NCBI GenBank assembly: GCA_021203145.1
Contig: JAJQBS010000098.1
Coordinates: forward strand, 1-45,202
Source of the DNA: Lachnospiraceae bacterium
GTDB taxonomy: Bacteria > Bacillota > Clostridia > Lachnospirales > Lachnospiraceae
Direction: 5' to 3'
Length of the DNA: 45,202 nucleotides
In this document: in pieces, positions 8,247-16,924 of the stretch
How the letters are laid out: each line of letters opens with the position of its first letter
Numbering within the stretch: the first letter of the stretch is position 1
The notes under the pieces: model-generated
What the model saw: the letters and a program-made list of their open reading frames with translations, nothing else
Told to the model about the DNA's origin: nothing
The model's database searches: none
Position numbers and translations under genes: made by a program

Positions 8247-8957
8247 TTACTCTCCCAGATACGCCTTCTTAATAGACTCGTCATCCATCAGGTCGGCGGC
8301 GCGGCCCTCCTGGACGATTTTTCCGGTTTCGAGTACGTAGGCGCGGTCGGCGATCGCGAGTGCTTTTTTCGCGTTCTGCTCGACCAGGAGCACGGTGGTA
8401 CCGCCTGTGCTGACGCTCTGGATGATATCGAAAATTTCATTGACCAGGATCGGGGAGAGGCCCATCGACGGCTCGTCCATGACGATGATGCGCGGGTGCG
8501 ACATCAGGGCGCGGCCCATCGCCAACATCTGCTGCTCGCCGCCGGAGAGGGTTCCGGCCATCTGATTTTTGCGCTCCTCCAGGCGGGGGAAGCGTTTGTA
8601 GACATTTTTGAGCGACTCTTCGATTTCAGCCTTGTCCTTGCGGGTGTAAGCCCCCATCTTCAGGTTCTGATAGACCGTCAGCTGCGCGAATACACGCCGG
8701 CCCTCCGGCACGTGGGCGATGCCCATCTGTACAATCTTGTGCGCGGGTACCTTTGTAATATTTTTCCCTTCAAAAATCACACTGCCCTGCTTCGGTGTGA
8801 TCAGGCCGGTGATCGTGTGCAGCGTGGTGGTCTTTCCCGCGCCGTTCGCGCCGATCAGGGCGATGATCTCCCCCTCGTTGACTTCAAAGGAAATCCCTTT
8901 GATCGCCTGTATCACGCCATAATAGACCTCGAGGTCCTTTACTTCCAGCATTGCCAT
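8247..8957 (-). CDS. livF: branched-chain amino acid ABC transporter ATP-binding protein LivF
   Basis: This 236-residue ATPase is one of the two nucleotide-binding subunits that power import of leucine, isoleucine and valine. Walker A is GANGAGKT (36-43), the signature is LSGGEQQ at about 139, Walker B is IIVMDEPSMGL, and the family's VPEGRRVF segment is present. Length is normal. It starts 10 bp after livG and is the last intact gene of the liv operon. A GGGA-type site precedes the ATG at 8957. The liv family also contains urea and amide importers, but the gene set here is the standard amino acid one. Confidence 0.93.
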   Translation of the reverse strand: MAMLEVKDLEVYYGVIQAIKGISFEVNEGEIIALIGANGAGKTTTLHTITGLITPKQGSVIFEGKNITKVPAHKIVQMGIAHVPEGRRVFAQLTVYQNLKMGAYTRKDKAEIEESLKNVYKRFPRLEERKNQMAGTLSGGEQQMLAMGRALMSHPRIIVMDEPSMGLSPILVNEIFDIIQSVSTGGTTVLLVEQNAKKALAIADRAYVLETGKIVQEGRAADLMDDESIKKAYLGE

Positions 8958-8967
8958 AGTCGTTCCC

Positions 8968-9726
8968 TCACTCTCCCAGATATGCCGTGATGACCCGCGG
9001 ATCGTTCAGCACCTGTGTCGTCCTGCCCTGACACAGGATTTCGCCAAAATTCAGCACCGTCAGCTCCTCGCAGATACCCGCCACCAGACGCATATCGTGC
9101 TCAATCAGCAGGATGGTCATGTCAAAGTGGTCGCGGACAAAATGAATCGTACCCATCAGCTCCTGCGTCTCGTTCGGATTCATGCCCGCAGCCGGCTCAT
9201 CCAGAAGAAGCAGCTTTGGTTCTGTGGCGAGGGCGCGTGCGATTTCCAGCTTGCGCTGCTTGCCATAGGGAAGGTTGCCCGCGAGATACTCCGCCTCGCC
9301 GTCCAGGTCAAACACCTTCAGGAGCTCGATTGCCCGTTCATTCATTTCCTTTTCCGTCTTAAAGTACTTCGGCAGACGGAATATACCGGTAAAGGTCGAA
9401 TACGTATAGTGGTTGTGAAGACCGGTCTTTACATTATCCAGCACCGTCATCGCCTTGAAAAGCCGGATATTCTGGAAGGTCCGCGCGACGCCGATACGGT
9501 TGATCTCGACTGTACTCTTGCCGGTGATGTCCGCCCCGTCCAGGATCACCTTTCCGGAGGAAGGCTTGTACACGCCGGTCAGGAGGTTGAAGACAGTTGT
9601 CTTTCCGGCGCCGTTCGGCCCAATCAGACCGTAGAGCTGGCCTTTTTCGATGGTCAGATTAAAATTATCCACAGCCCGCAGACCGCCAAAGGAGATGCCC
9701 AGATTATTGATTTCCAGCATAGCCAT
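8968..9726 (-). CDS. livG: branched-chain amino acid ABC transporter ATP-binding protein LivG
   Basis: The 252-residue ATPase pairs with LivF on the inner face of the membrane. Walker A is GPNGAGKT, the typical LivG segment GVARTFQNIRLFKAMTVLDNV follows, then the rather degenerate signature LPYGKQRKLEIARAL and Walker B LLLLDEPAAGMN. The start ATG at 9726 has an AAGGAGG site. It begins 4 bp after livM ends, which implies tight co-translation. Nothing unusual was seen. Confidence 0.93.
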   Translation of the reverse strand: MAMLEINNLGISFGGLRAVDNFNLTIEKGQLYGLIGPNGAGKTTVFNLLTGVYKPSSGKVILDGADITGKSTVEINRIGVARTFQNIRLFKAMTVLDNVKTGLHNHYTYSTFTGIFRLPKYFKTEKEMNERAIELLKVFDLDGEAEYLAGNLPYGKQRKLEIARALATEPKLLLLDEPAAGMNPNETQELMGTIHFVRDHFDMTILLIEHDMRLVAGICEELTVLNFGEILCQGRTTQVLNDPRVITAYLGE

Positions 9727-9729
9727 GTC

Positions 9730-10803
9730 TCACACCTCCTTTTTCTTTTTCGGCAGATAGCTGACAATCCTCTCGCGAAGCCGCTCGCGGAAGGCGCGGG
9801 AAGCCGGCGCCCAGTTAAAGAGCATCATCGCAATCAGCACCACCGAATAAATCAGCATGCGGTAGGTCGAGAATCCGCGGAGCATCTCCGGAAGGACATA
9901 GAGAATGATCGTCGCGATGATGGAGCCGCGCACGCTGCCGATACCGCCCAGCACCACATAGACCAGGATCAGGATCGACATATTATAATCGAAGGTCGAC
10001 ACCTTCAGTGACGCCAGGTTGTGCGCGTAGAGTACACCCGCCACTCCTGCCAGCGCCGCTGAGATGGTAAACGCCATCAGCTTATATTTCGTCACGTTGA
10101 TTCCGATCGACTCTGCGGCAATGCGGTTGTCACGCGTAGACGTGATGGCGCGGCCGCTCCGGGAATTCACCAGATTCTGCACAATGAACAATGTAATCAG
10201 GACGAGAATGATGCCGATCAGAAAATAGGAATTTTTGATATCCTTGTATAAAACAGAGGTCCCGGAAATGCCGAGCGCTCCCTTGAGGATCTGCGTGCCG
10301 TCCGACTCCAGCTGTAAGGACGCCGAGCTGGTCGCCACATGAAGCCCTTTGCTGTCCACGCCGACATACAGGATATTGATCAGGTTTTTAATAATCTCGC
10401 CGAAAGCCAGTGTCACGATGGCCAGATAATCGCCCCGCAGCCGCAGTACCGGAATGCCGATCAGCAGGCCAAAGATGGCGGCGACAACGGCTCCGATCAG
10501 AATCGCGAGGATCAGGCGCGGTACAGAAGGGATCGACGAGCCGGCCACCTGGGAAAATATCGCGCTGGAAAATGCGCCCACGCACATGAATCCCGCATGC
10601 CCGAGGCTCAGCTCACCAGAAAATCCGACCACCAGGTTCAGTGAAACCGCAGCAATGATATAGATGCACAGCGGCACGAGCAGGCCGTTCAGCAGGTTCG
10701 ACAGGTTTCCGGTCGCGGAGAGGATCTGGACAATCACGTAAAACGCGATGACGATCCCATAATTGATCAGATTATTTTTGGATGTCTTACTCATTTTTTT
10801 CAT
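9730..10803 (-). CDS. livM: branched-chain amino acid ABC transporter permease LivM
   Basis: The 357-residue polytopic membrane protein has about nine to ten hydrophobic segments and the LivM-type signature GELSLGHAGFMCVGAF near residue 65, then LRGDYLAIVTLAFGEI and GGIGSVRGSIIA. It forms the transmembrane channel together with LivH. The ATG at 10803 has an AAGGGGA site and lies 10 bp after the livH stop. The C-terminus is basic (KKKKEV). Confidence 0.92.
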   Translation of the reverse strand: MKKMSKTSKNNLINYGIVIAFYVIVQILSATGNLSNLLNGLLVPLCIYIIAAVSLNLVVGFSGELSLGHAGFMCVGAFSSAIFSQVAGSSIPSVPRLILAILIGAVVAAIFGLLIGIPVLRLRGDYLAIVTLAFGEIIKNLINILYVGVDSKGLHVATSSASLQLESDGTQILKGALGISGTSVLYKDIKNSYFLIGIILVLITLFIVQNLVNSRSGRAITSTRDNRIAAESIGINVTKYKLMAFTISAALAGVAGVLYAHNLASLKVSTFDYNMSILILVYVVLGGIGSVRGSIIATIILYVLPEMLRGFSTYRMLIYSVVLIAMMLFNWAPASRAFRERLRERIVSYLPKKKKEV

Positions 10804-10813
10804 GGCCGTCCCC

Positions 10814-11698
10814 TTACACTTTCTCCTGAATGTTCTTCCCGAACAGACCGGCCGGCCTGACGAGCAGTACGATAATCAGCACCGCAAACACGATCGCGTC
10901 CGCGATCTGGGACGAGATATAGGCTTTGCCGAAAATCTCAATCACGCCGAGGAGAATGCCGCCGACCATCGCGCCCGGGATGGAGCCGATCCCTCCGAAT
11001 ACCGCCGCCACAAAGGCCTTGATGCCTGGCATGGAGCCGGTGTACGGTGTCAGGGACGGGTACGAGGAGCATAAAAGCAGGCCGGCGATCGCCGCAAGCC
11101 CGGAGCCGATCGCGAAGGTCAGGGAAATCGTCGCGTTGACATTGATGCCCATCAGCTGCGCCGCGTCGCGGTCCTCGGAGACCGCCTTCATCGCCTGTCC
11201 CGGCTTCGTCCGGTTAACAAAAAGGGTAAGCACCGTCATGATGACGATGCAGGCCACGATCGTCACGATCGAAATGCCTTTGATGACCAGCTGTCCGTCA
11301 AACAGGGACACCGACGGGACGTCGATCACCGTTACAAAGCTTTTCGCGTCCGCGCCGAAAATCAAAAGCGCCAGGTTCTGCAGAAGATAGCTGACGCCGA
11401 TGGCCGTGATCAGCACGGCGAGGCTGGACGCCGCCTTCCGCAGCGGCCGGTAGGCGACCGCCTCAATCGTAATGCCCAGCGCGGTGCAGAAAATCACGCC
11501 CAGAAGAACAGACGGCACGGGGCCTAACCCCGCCTTGGTGATCGCGGTGAGAATCACAAACGCGCCCACCATGATGACGTCGCCGTGGGCGAAATTCAGC
11601 ATTTTCGCGATGCCGTACACCATCGTGTATCCTAGCGCGATGATCGCGTACACACTGCCGAGACTGATTCCGTCTTTTAAATATCCAAGAAAACTCAT
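10814..11698 (-). CDS. livH: branched-chain amino acid ABC transporter permease LivH
   Basis: The 294-residue permease has the LivH hallmarks GSVYAIIALGYTMVYGI, LNFAHGDVIMVGAF and, near the C-terminus, GGIGSIPGAMVGGILLGVIE. About eight membrane segments are visible. The start at 11698 follows AGAGG. A 455-bp gap separates it from livK, while the genes after it are packed closely. That suggests livK can be expressed at a different level from the membrane genes. Confidence 0.92.
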   Translation of the reverse strand: MSFLGYLKDGISLGSVYAIIALGYTMVYGIAKMLNFAHGDVIMVGAFVILTAITKAGLGPVPSVLLGVIFCTALGITIEAVAYRPLRKAASSLAVLITAIGVSYLLQNLALLIFGADAKSFVTVIDVPSVSLFDGQLVIKGISIVTIVACIVIMTVLTLFVNRTKPGQAMKAVSEDRDAAQLMGINVNATISLTFAIGSGLAAIAGLLLCSSYPSLTPYTGSMPGIKAFVAAVFGGIGSIPGAMVGGILLGVIEIFGKAYISSQIADAIVFAVLIIVLLVRPAGLFGKNIQEKV

Positions 11699-12153
11699 AG
11701 TGTACCTCTTCTTTTTCCAGTTTCCACACCTGGCCGGTGGATTTTCTGCCGGAAATCGTGCGGAAAGGTTCCTCTTTTCTGCGCGGTCTCAAATCGGAAA
11801 ACTCTTTGACGGCTCTGTGCTTAAAAGCAGGGAGGCCGGATGAACCTTCCTGCATGTATGATGATGCATGGGTGCAGCCCGAAGAATAAATATGGTTCAA
11901 GAAAGGGGGACAGCTCCTTTGCAGGCAACCGACCCCCTACCTTCGTTCGTTATTCCGTGGCTGTCCGGGTATTTTATGTGAACTGCCCATTGTTTAAAGC
12001 CAATGGGCTTCCTGCTTCAATCCACGCTCGATCATGTAACGTTAAATGTCGTGACAGCCGCGAAGGAAAAGCTTATTTACAGGATGTGGCCGCACCATTT
12101 CCTCTGTGCCGGCAGACGCTGCCGCAGAATGTAAGCAATTCGATGATTCCTCT
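11699..12153 (-). other. livK-livH intergenic region with two hairpins
   Basis: No gene was seen in this 455-bp gap. It contains a hairpin GCCCATTG/CAATGGGC (11985-12008, 8-bp stem, 8-nt loop) and a smaller one CGGCAG/CTGCCG (12110-12124, 3-nt loop). Neither has a clear T run, so they may act as mRNA 3'-end protectors or attenuators after livK. This is inference from position. Confidence 0.5.
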
Positions 12154-13308
12154 TTACTCTACGATCTCGTATGCGCCGTCCACAATCTTGTAAACCTTCG
12201 GCTCCTTGGTGCACTCGCCGTCCTCTGTCCAGCTGGACTCGCCCGTAAGCTTGTCTACCGTGATGTTCAGCATGGAAGCAGCAACAGCCTCGGCCAGCTC
12301 TTCATTGGACATATCCGGTGTCGCACCGGCGTCTTCGATCGCCGCCTTCATAGAATAAATTACATCATAGCCATCCGCCGCAAACTGGTTCGGAACAGCG
12401 TCATACGCTGCCTCATACGCCTCTACGAAGCTGACCGTCAGGTCGTCGGTCGCTGTCGCGGAGAAGGAGCAGAGCATCATCACGCCCTCAGCCAGGGAAG
12501 TGTCAAAGTTCTCCACCTCCAGGATACCATCCATGCCGTCTACACCAAACCATACTACATCCAGGCCGATGTCTGCCGCCTGCTGGAAGATCAGCGCGTT
12601 GTCAGAATAGTAGTTCGGCAGGAAGACCAGCTCCGCGCCACTCTCCTGGATCTTGGTAAGCTGTACGGAAAAGTCTGTGTTGCTGTCGGTCGTATAAGCC
12701 TGATCCTCTACAATCTCAAAACTCAGATCCGCTGCCGCCTCTACAAATGCGTCATGGATACCCACGTTATAGTCTGCCGCTGAGTCATAGAGAATCGCAA
12801 CAGAAGACGCAAGGCCGAGCTCTTCAATCTGCTGTGCCGCTACAGTACCCTGCATCGGGTCTGTGAAGCACATACGGAACTGATAAGCGTCCGCGCCGTT
12901 GATCGCCTCAAGCGCCGTAGCGGACGGTGTGAGCAGGAATGTGCTGCCATAAGCCTCCGCGCTGACCGCGATGCAGGCTCCGGATGTAACGGTACCGCAA
13001 AGAAGCTGCATGCCCTGATCAAGCAGGTTGTTGTACGCATTGACAGACTGCTCCGCGTCACCCTGGTCGTCGCCCGCGTCCAGGATCTCTACCTGATAGC
13101 CATTGATGCCGCCGGCCGCGTTGATCTCGTCCGCAGCGATCACTGCCGCCTGATAAACGCCGAGACCATACTGTGCATAATCGCCGGTCATGGGGCCGAT
13201 CACGCCGATCTTCCAGGTCAGCTCTTCCTCTGCGGACGCGGTCATCCCGAAGCAGCCCATCACCATAGCCGCGCTGAGTGCTACGCTAAGTACTTTTTTG
13301 ATTTTCAT
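12154..13308 (-). CDS. livK: branched-chain amino acid ABC transporter substrate-binding protein
   Basis: The 384-residue periplasmic-binding-protein-like type I protein captures leucine, isoleucine or valine outside the cell. A signal peptide covers about residues 1-26 (KKVLSVALSAAMVMGCFG, then TASAEE). Family segments IGVIGPMTGDYAQYGLG, EINAAGGINGYQVEILDAGD and VWFGVDGMDG are clear. The only candidate lipobox is VMGC, which is weak; a signal peptidase I site after ASA is equally possible. The ATG at 13308 has a GAGGAGG site. It is the first gene of the liv operon, with a strong promoter at 13646-13674 and a 330-nt leader full of 15-nt repeats. Confidence 0.9.
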   Translation of the reverse strand: MKIKKVLSVALSAAMVMGCFGMTASAEEELTWKIGVIGPMTGDYAQYGLGVYQAAVIAADEINAAGGINGYQVEILDAGDDQGDAEQSVNAYNNLLDQGMQLLCGTVTSGACIAVSAEAYGSTFLLTPSATALEAINGADAYQFRMCFTDPMQGTVAAQQIEELGLASSVAILYDSAADYNVGIHDAFVEAAADLSFEIVEDQAYTTDSNTDFSVQLTKIQESGAELVFLPNYYSDNALIFQQAADIGLDVVWFGVDGMDGILEVENFDTSLAEGVMMLCSFSATATDDLTVSFVEAYEAAYDAVPNQFAADGYDVIYSMKAAIEDAGATPDMSNEELAEAVAASMLNITVDKLTGESSWTEDGECTKEPKVYKIVDGAYEIVE

Positions 13309-13425
13309 TTCTATAATGCCTCCTCTTTTCTCTGTGAACTGTCCGTTGCCTGATACCGGCGAACCTCCTGCTCTATCGACTTCGCTCTGCAGCGGTCAAT
13401 GAATACCCCATCCCATGGACAGGAT

Positions 13426-13575
13426 GTCCGGTGTCTCGCAGTCCGATGCCTCACAGTTCAGTGTCTCGCAGTCTGCCGTCTCGCAGTCCGGTGTCTCGCA
13501 GTCCGGTGTCTCGCAGTCTGCCGTCTCGCGATCCAGTGTCTGGCAGCCCGATACCTCGCAGTCTGCCGTCTCCAC
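13426..13575. repeat. 15-nt tandem repeat, ten units, in the livK leader
   Basis: Ten consecutive 15-nt units fill exactly 150 bp, built on GTCCGGTGTCTCGCA with a variant GTCTGCCGTCTCGCA. On the minus (mRNA) strand one frame is open through the array and encodes a pentapeptide repeat E-T-x-D-C with regularly spaced cysteines. A GTG at about 13577 could start it, but no good ribosome site was found. Confidence 0.9.
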
Positions 13576-13645
13576 AGGTATAAATCGGACAGTCCCTGCA
13601 CGATTTTGTGCCGTCGCCCCGGCCTCATGACCGGAACCCAGAGAA

Positions 13646-13674
13646 ACTATACTTAATTTAAATATATTTGTCAA
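13646..13674 (-). promoter_or_regulatory. strong sigma-A promoter for the liv operon
   Basis: TTGACA (13674-13669), a 17-nt spacer and TATAGT (13651-13646) read towards livK. The predicted start near 13638 gives a leader of about 330 nt. The -10 overlaps AAACTATA, one half of the TATAGTTT-N-AAACTATA box described for streptococcal MtaR/MetR-type regulators, and the gene for such a regulator is divergent. Regulation by it is inference. Confidence 0.8.
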
Positions 13675-13772
13675 GGGAAAACGTGGCTTCAGCGAAAAGA
13701 AATTATAGAAAAAAGTATAAGAAATCACAGTTTTGCCGGAATCATTTTCGGCAAAGCAGACCAGGATACGGC

Positions 13773-13802
13773 TTGCACCATCTTTCCGTCCTGTACTATA
13801 AT
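13773..13802 (+). promoter_or_regulatory. sigma-A promoter for the LysR gene
   Basis: TTGCAC (13773-13778), an 18-nt spacer and TATAAT (13797-13802) lie about 95 nt before the LysR start codon. Confidence 0.65.
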
Positions 13803-13835
13803 AGAAGCGGACAGGGAGAATTCTAAAAAAAATTT

Positions 13836-13862
13836 GTAACTGTGAAGATACTGAACAGTTAC
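13836..13862. repeat. dispersed GTAACTGT palindrome, copy 1
   Basis: GTAACTGT and ACAGTTAC form a perfect 8-bp stem around an 11-nt loop, followed by GAAAA. A second copy at 16766-16792 has the same arms, nearly the same loop and the same GAAAA flank. It lies in the LysR 5' leader. Confidence 0.75.
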
Positions 13863-13895
13863 GAAAATTTATTAAGAAACGAAAGGCAGACTACT

Positions 13896-14798
13896 ATGAC
13901 GCTTCAGCAAATTCTTTACGCAGTAACCATCGCGGATATGAAATCCATGAATAAGGCAGCCGCAGCGCTTTATGTTTCTCAGCCCGCGCTGTCCTCGGCA
14001 ATCCGGGATCTGGAGGAGGAACTCCATGTCGAGCTTTTCATCCGCTCTAACCGGGGGATTATGGTCACTCCGGCCGGGACTGAATTTCTGCGTTACGCGC
14101 GGCAGATGTCCGAAATCCAGAGGCTGATTGAGGAGAGATACACTGACAGGGCAGTGAAGAAAAAATTCAGCGTCTCCACCCAGCACTACTCCTTTGCTGT
14201 TGAAGCCTTTATTGAACTGGCAAAAGAATTTGGCATGGACGAATATGAATTTGCGATCCATGAGACCAGGACCTCGACAGTAATAGAAAATGTCCGGAAC
14301 TACCGCAGCGAAATCGGAGTCCTGTATCTGAACGACTTCAACGAAAAAGCCATGCGGAAAATCTTTATTGAAAACGAGGTGGAGTTTTCCCCGCTGTTTC
14401 AATGCGGCATTTCTGTCTACTTAAGCCAGAGCCACCCTCTCGCGGGGCACGAACGGATCGCTTTCGACGACCTGAAGCCCTACCCCTGTCTTTCCTTCGA
14501 GCAGGGAGATAAGAACTCCTTCTATTTTGCTGAGGAGGTCCTGAGCACCTGTGAGTACAGCCAGATCATCAAGGCGGATGACCGCGCCACCATGCTGAAC
14601 CTAATGGTCGGCCTGAACGGCTACACACTCTGCTCCGGCATCATCTGCGAAAAGCTCAACGGCGATCAGTACACGTCTATCCCGCTCATCACCGACGACC
14701 GGATGGAAATCGGGTACATAAAAAGGAAAAGCATGCCGCTGAGTCTGCTCGGGGAGCAATATCTTGCACTGCTGAAGAAATACGATGCCGCACACTGA
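13896..14798 (+). CDS. LysR-family regulator, MetR/MtaR-like
   Basis: The ATG at 13896 gives a 300-residue LysR protein: an N-terminal winged helix (NKAAAALYVSQPALSSAIRD) and a two-lobed effector domain. FSVSTQHYSF, SEIGVLYLNDFNEK, HPLAGHERIAFDDL and DDRATMLNLM resemble by memory the streptococcal methionine regulators MetR/MtaR/HomR. The gene ends 27 bp from the tail of metI, so it points at the methionine importer and is divergent from livK. It probably controls metQNI and perhaps liv and itself. A GTG at 13842 also opens the frame but lies inside the palindrome and lacks a ribosome site; GAAAGG precedes 13896. Effector is unknown. Confidence 0.82.
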   Translation: MTLQQILYAVTIADMKSMNKAAAALYVSQPALSSAIRDLEEELHVELFIRSNRGIMVTPAGTEFLRYARQMSEIQRLIEERYTDRAVKKKFSVSTQHYSFAVEAFIELAKEFGMDEYEFAIHETRTSTVIENVRNYRSEIGVLYLNDFNEKAMRKIFIENEVEFSPLFQCGISVYLSQSHPLAGHERIAFDDLKPYPCLSFEQGDKNSFYFAEEVLSTCEYSQIIKADDRATMLNLMVGLNGYTLCSGIICEKLNGDQYTSIPLITDDRMEIGYIKRKSMPLSLLGEQYLALLKKYDAAH

Positions 14799-14825
14799 AA
14801 TACTCTGGCTGGTAAGAGCCGGGAT

Positions 14826-15488
14826 TCACACGCGCCGCCGGTCGATCATGCGCGAAATAAACATTCCGATCATCTGGATCAGCTGTGCCATGATGACAAG
14901 CAATACCACGGTCACCATCAGCACCTTCGGCTGCCAGCGCTGGTAGCCATACCGCAGAGCAATATCACCAAGTCCTCCGCCCGCGCATGCCCCGGACATC
15001 GCGGAATAGCCAAGGATCGTGGTCATGGCGATCGTCGCGTTGACTACCAGGGAGGTGCGTCCTTCCGGAATCAGCACCTTGCAGATGATTTCCCAGACAC
15101 TCGCTCCCATGCTCTGCGCTGCCTCGATCACGCCGCGGTCCACTTCCTTTAATGAGGACTCCACCATGCGCCCGATATAGGGGGCTGCCGCCACCGTCAG
15201 AGGGACAATCGTCGCCGTCGCGCCATAGCTTTTCCCGACGATAAATCTGGTAAGCGGGCGGATGGTAATCATCAGAATCAGGAACGGAACGCTCCGCAGC
15301 AGGTTCGTGATCACATCAAGGATTTTGTAGACAAATGGATTCTGCCTGATGCCGTCCGCGCCGGTCACGGTCAGCACAACTCCCAGCGGAAGACCGATGA
15401 TGTAGCCAAACAGGGTAGACATGCAGGTCATCCAGAGCGTCTCTCCGATGCCGTCGATAATCATGGCGATTGTTTTACTATCCAACAT
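14826..15488 (-). CDS. metI: methionine ABC transporter permease MetI
   Basis: The 220-residue membrane protein has about five to six membrane segments and the binding-protein-dependent permease (EAA) loop VIEAAQSMGASVWEIICKVLIPEG that docks on the ATPase. SYGATATIVPLTVAAAPYIGRMVE is typical of MetI. It starts inside the last codons of metN (11-bp overlap), so translation is coupled. It is the third and last gene of the metQ-metN-metI operon and converges on the LysR gene. Confidence 0.92.
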   Translation of the reverse strand: MLDSKTIAMIIDGIGETLWMTCMSTLFGYIIGLPLGVVLTVTGADGIRQNPFVYKILDVITNLLRSVPFLILMITIRPLTRFIVGKSYGATATIVPLTVAAAPYIGRMVESSLKEVDRGVIEAAQSMGASVWEIICKVLIPEGRTSLVVNATIAMTTILGYSAMSGACAGGGLGDIALRYGYQRWQPKVLMVTVVLLVIMAQLIQMIGMFISRMIDRRRV

Positions 15489-16488
15489 AATTCTCCAGCT
15501 CCTCCACTGATAATCTTGCGTTTTTCAGCCATGCAACCATTTTTTCAGCCTGTTTTTCATCCTCGGGAAGCTGCAGCACCATCTCCCCCTTCGCGACCCC
15601 GTTCAGATTTCTGGTGTTCGCGTACAGGATATTGACCGGCGCCTGAAACGCCAGCGCCATATTGCTGATGACCGGTTCAAATGCCGAGTTTTCTGAAAAT
15701 ACGATGCGGATACACTGCGTTCCCCTCATTTCCGAGACATTCTCGTATCCCTTATAAATCAGGCGCTTTGCCTCCTTCGATTTTGGAGAAAGAAAAATCT
15801 CCTCAACCGTTCCGTGCTCCACCAGACTGCCCTGGTCAATGATCGCCACATGAGTGCAGATTTCCTGGACCACCGCCATCTCATGCGTAATCACGACGAT
15901 CGTGATGCCATATTTGCCGTTGATCTCTTTTAAAAGCTGCAGGATCGACTTCGTCGTCTGCGGGTCGAGCGCGCTGGTCGCCTCATCGCAGAGCAGAATC
16001 TTTGGGTCGGAAGCCAGGACCCGCGCGATCGCGACTCTCTGCTTCTGCCCTCCGGAAAGCTGCGCGGGATATGCGTCCACCTTATCCTCCAGGCCGACAA
16101 TCTTCAGGTATTCCAGAGCCCTTTTCTTTGCCTCCGACCTTTTTACACCGGCGATTTCCATCGGAAAACACACATTTCCGAGTACACTGCGCTGCATCAG
16201 AAGGTTAAAATGCTGGAAAATCATGCCGATGTCTTTTCTCATATCTCTCAATGCCTTATCCGAAAGAGAAGACAGATCCTTTCCATCGACCACAACCGTT
16301 CCAGCGGTCGGACGCTCCAGGAAATTCAGACACCTCACCAGTGTGCTTTTCCCCGCCCCCGACATACCGATAATCCCATAGATATCCCCTTTTTGAATTT
16401 CCAGGCAGACATTGCGGAGCGCATGCACCTCCGTATTCTTCTGCCGAAATTCCTTATCCAGGTTCTGTATTTTGATAATAGGTTCCAT
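15478..16488 (-). CDS. metN: methionine ABC transporter ATP-binding protein MetN
   Basis: The ATG at 16488, behind CGGAGACGAT, gives 336 residues; the frame is open further upstream but without family homology. Walker A is GMSGAGKST, signature LSGGQKQRVAIARVLA and Walker B ILLCDEATSALD. After about residue 240 comes the C-terminal ACT-like (NIL) domain, including RIVFSENSAFEPVISNMA, that binds methionine and blocks transport when the cell is replete (known for E. coli MetN). The gene ends in TAG. A 436-bp hairpin-rich gap separates it from metQ. Confidence 0.93.
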   Translation of the reverse strand: MEPIIKIQNLDKEFRQKNTEVHALRNVCLEIQKGDIYGIIGMSGAGKSTLVRCLNFLERPTAGTVVVDGKDLSSLSDKALRDMRKDIGMIFQHFNLLMQRSVLGNVCFPMEIAGVKRSEAKKRALEYLKIVGLEDKVDAYPAQLSGGQKQRVAIARVLASDPKILLCDEATSALDPQTTKSILQLLKEINGKYGITIVVITHEMAVVQEICTHVAIIDQGSLVEHGTVEEIFLSPKSKEAKRLIYKGYENVSEMRGTQCIRIVFSENSAFEPVISNMALAFQAPVNILYANTRNLNGVAKGEMVLQLPEDEKQAEKMVAWLKNARLSVEELENYVG

Positions 16489-16593
16489 ATCGTCTCCGAT
16501 CCAAATGATATGCGCAGCCTTTCGAATAAGGGCGCCGCATCCTGTCCGCACAGCGTAGACAGTTCTGTAGAAAACTAAAAACTATTCAGGGCA

Positions 16594-16758
16594 GTACCTC
16601 GCACTCGCTGCGAGGTACGTATGAAAACGTAAATTTTACAAGGGAAAATCCTTCGCCAGGACGGCATCCCGCACTCCGTACGGGATATGTCCCATCGCGA
16701 AGCGATTTTAAATGGATTATCCCCTCGCCGGGGCGGCATCCCGCACTTTGTGCGGGAT
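16594..16758. repeat. cluster of REP-like hairpins between metQ and metN
   Basis: Three strong hairpins lie in a row: GTACCTCGCA/TGCGAGGTAC (16594-16618), ATCCCG/CGGGAT (16666-16686) and ATCCCGCAC/GTGCGGGAT (16738-16758, 3-nt loop). A smaller ATCGC/GCGAT stem and a CGGCGAGGGG-type motif (16721-16735, reversed) are between them. The same building blocks recur at 17843-17885 and 28385-28630. Confidence 0.8.
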
Positions 16759-16765
16759 AAGCCTC

Positions 16766-16792
16766 GTAACTGTGAAGGAACTGAACAGTTAC
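16766..16792. repeat. dispersed GTAACTGT palindrome, copy 2
   Basis: Same 8-bp arms as 13836-13862, with an 11-nt loop that differs at two bases, and the same GAAAA flank. The orientation is also the same. It sits at the metQ-proximal end of the hairpin cluster. Confidence 0.75.
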
Positions 16793-16924
16793 GAAAACTA
16801 AAAACTGCGCTGACAGGGAAAAGACCGTCCTTCCTGTCATCCGTGGCGGTCTTGTTTCCTCTGTCCTGATATACTTTCGCGTATCAGGAGCTTATTATGC
16901 AATTGAATTGTAACAGATCCCTCT

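Noticed and set aside
12014..12029. CRISPR-like motif: on the minus strand GAGCGTGGATTGAAGC resembles the 3' end of type I-C repeats
   Set aside because: Only one copy is present, with no regular spacing, spacers or cas genes nearby.
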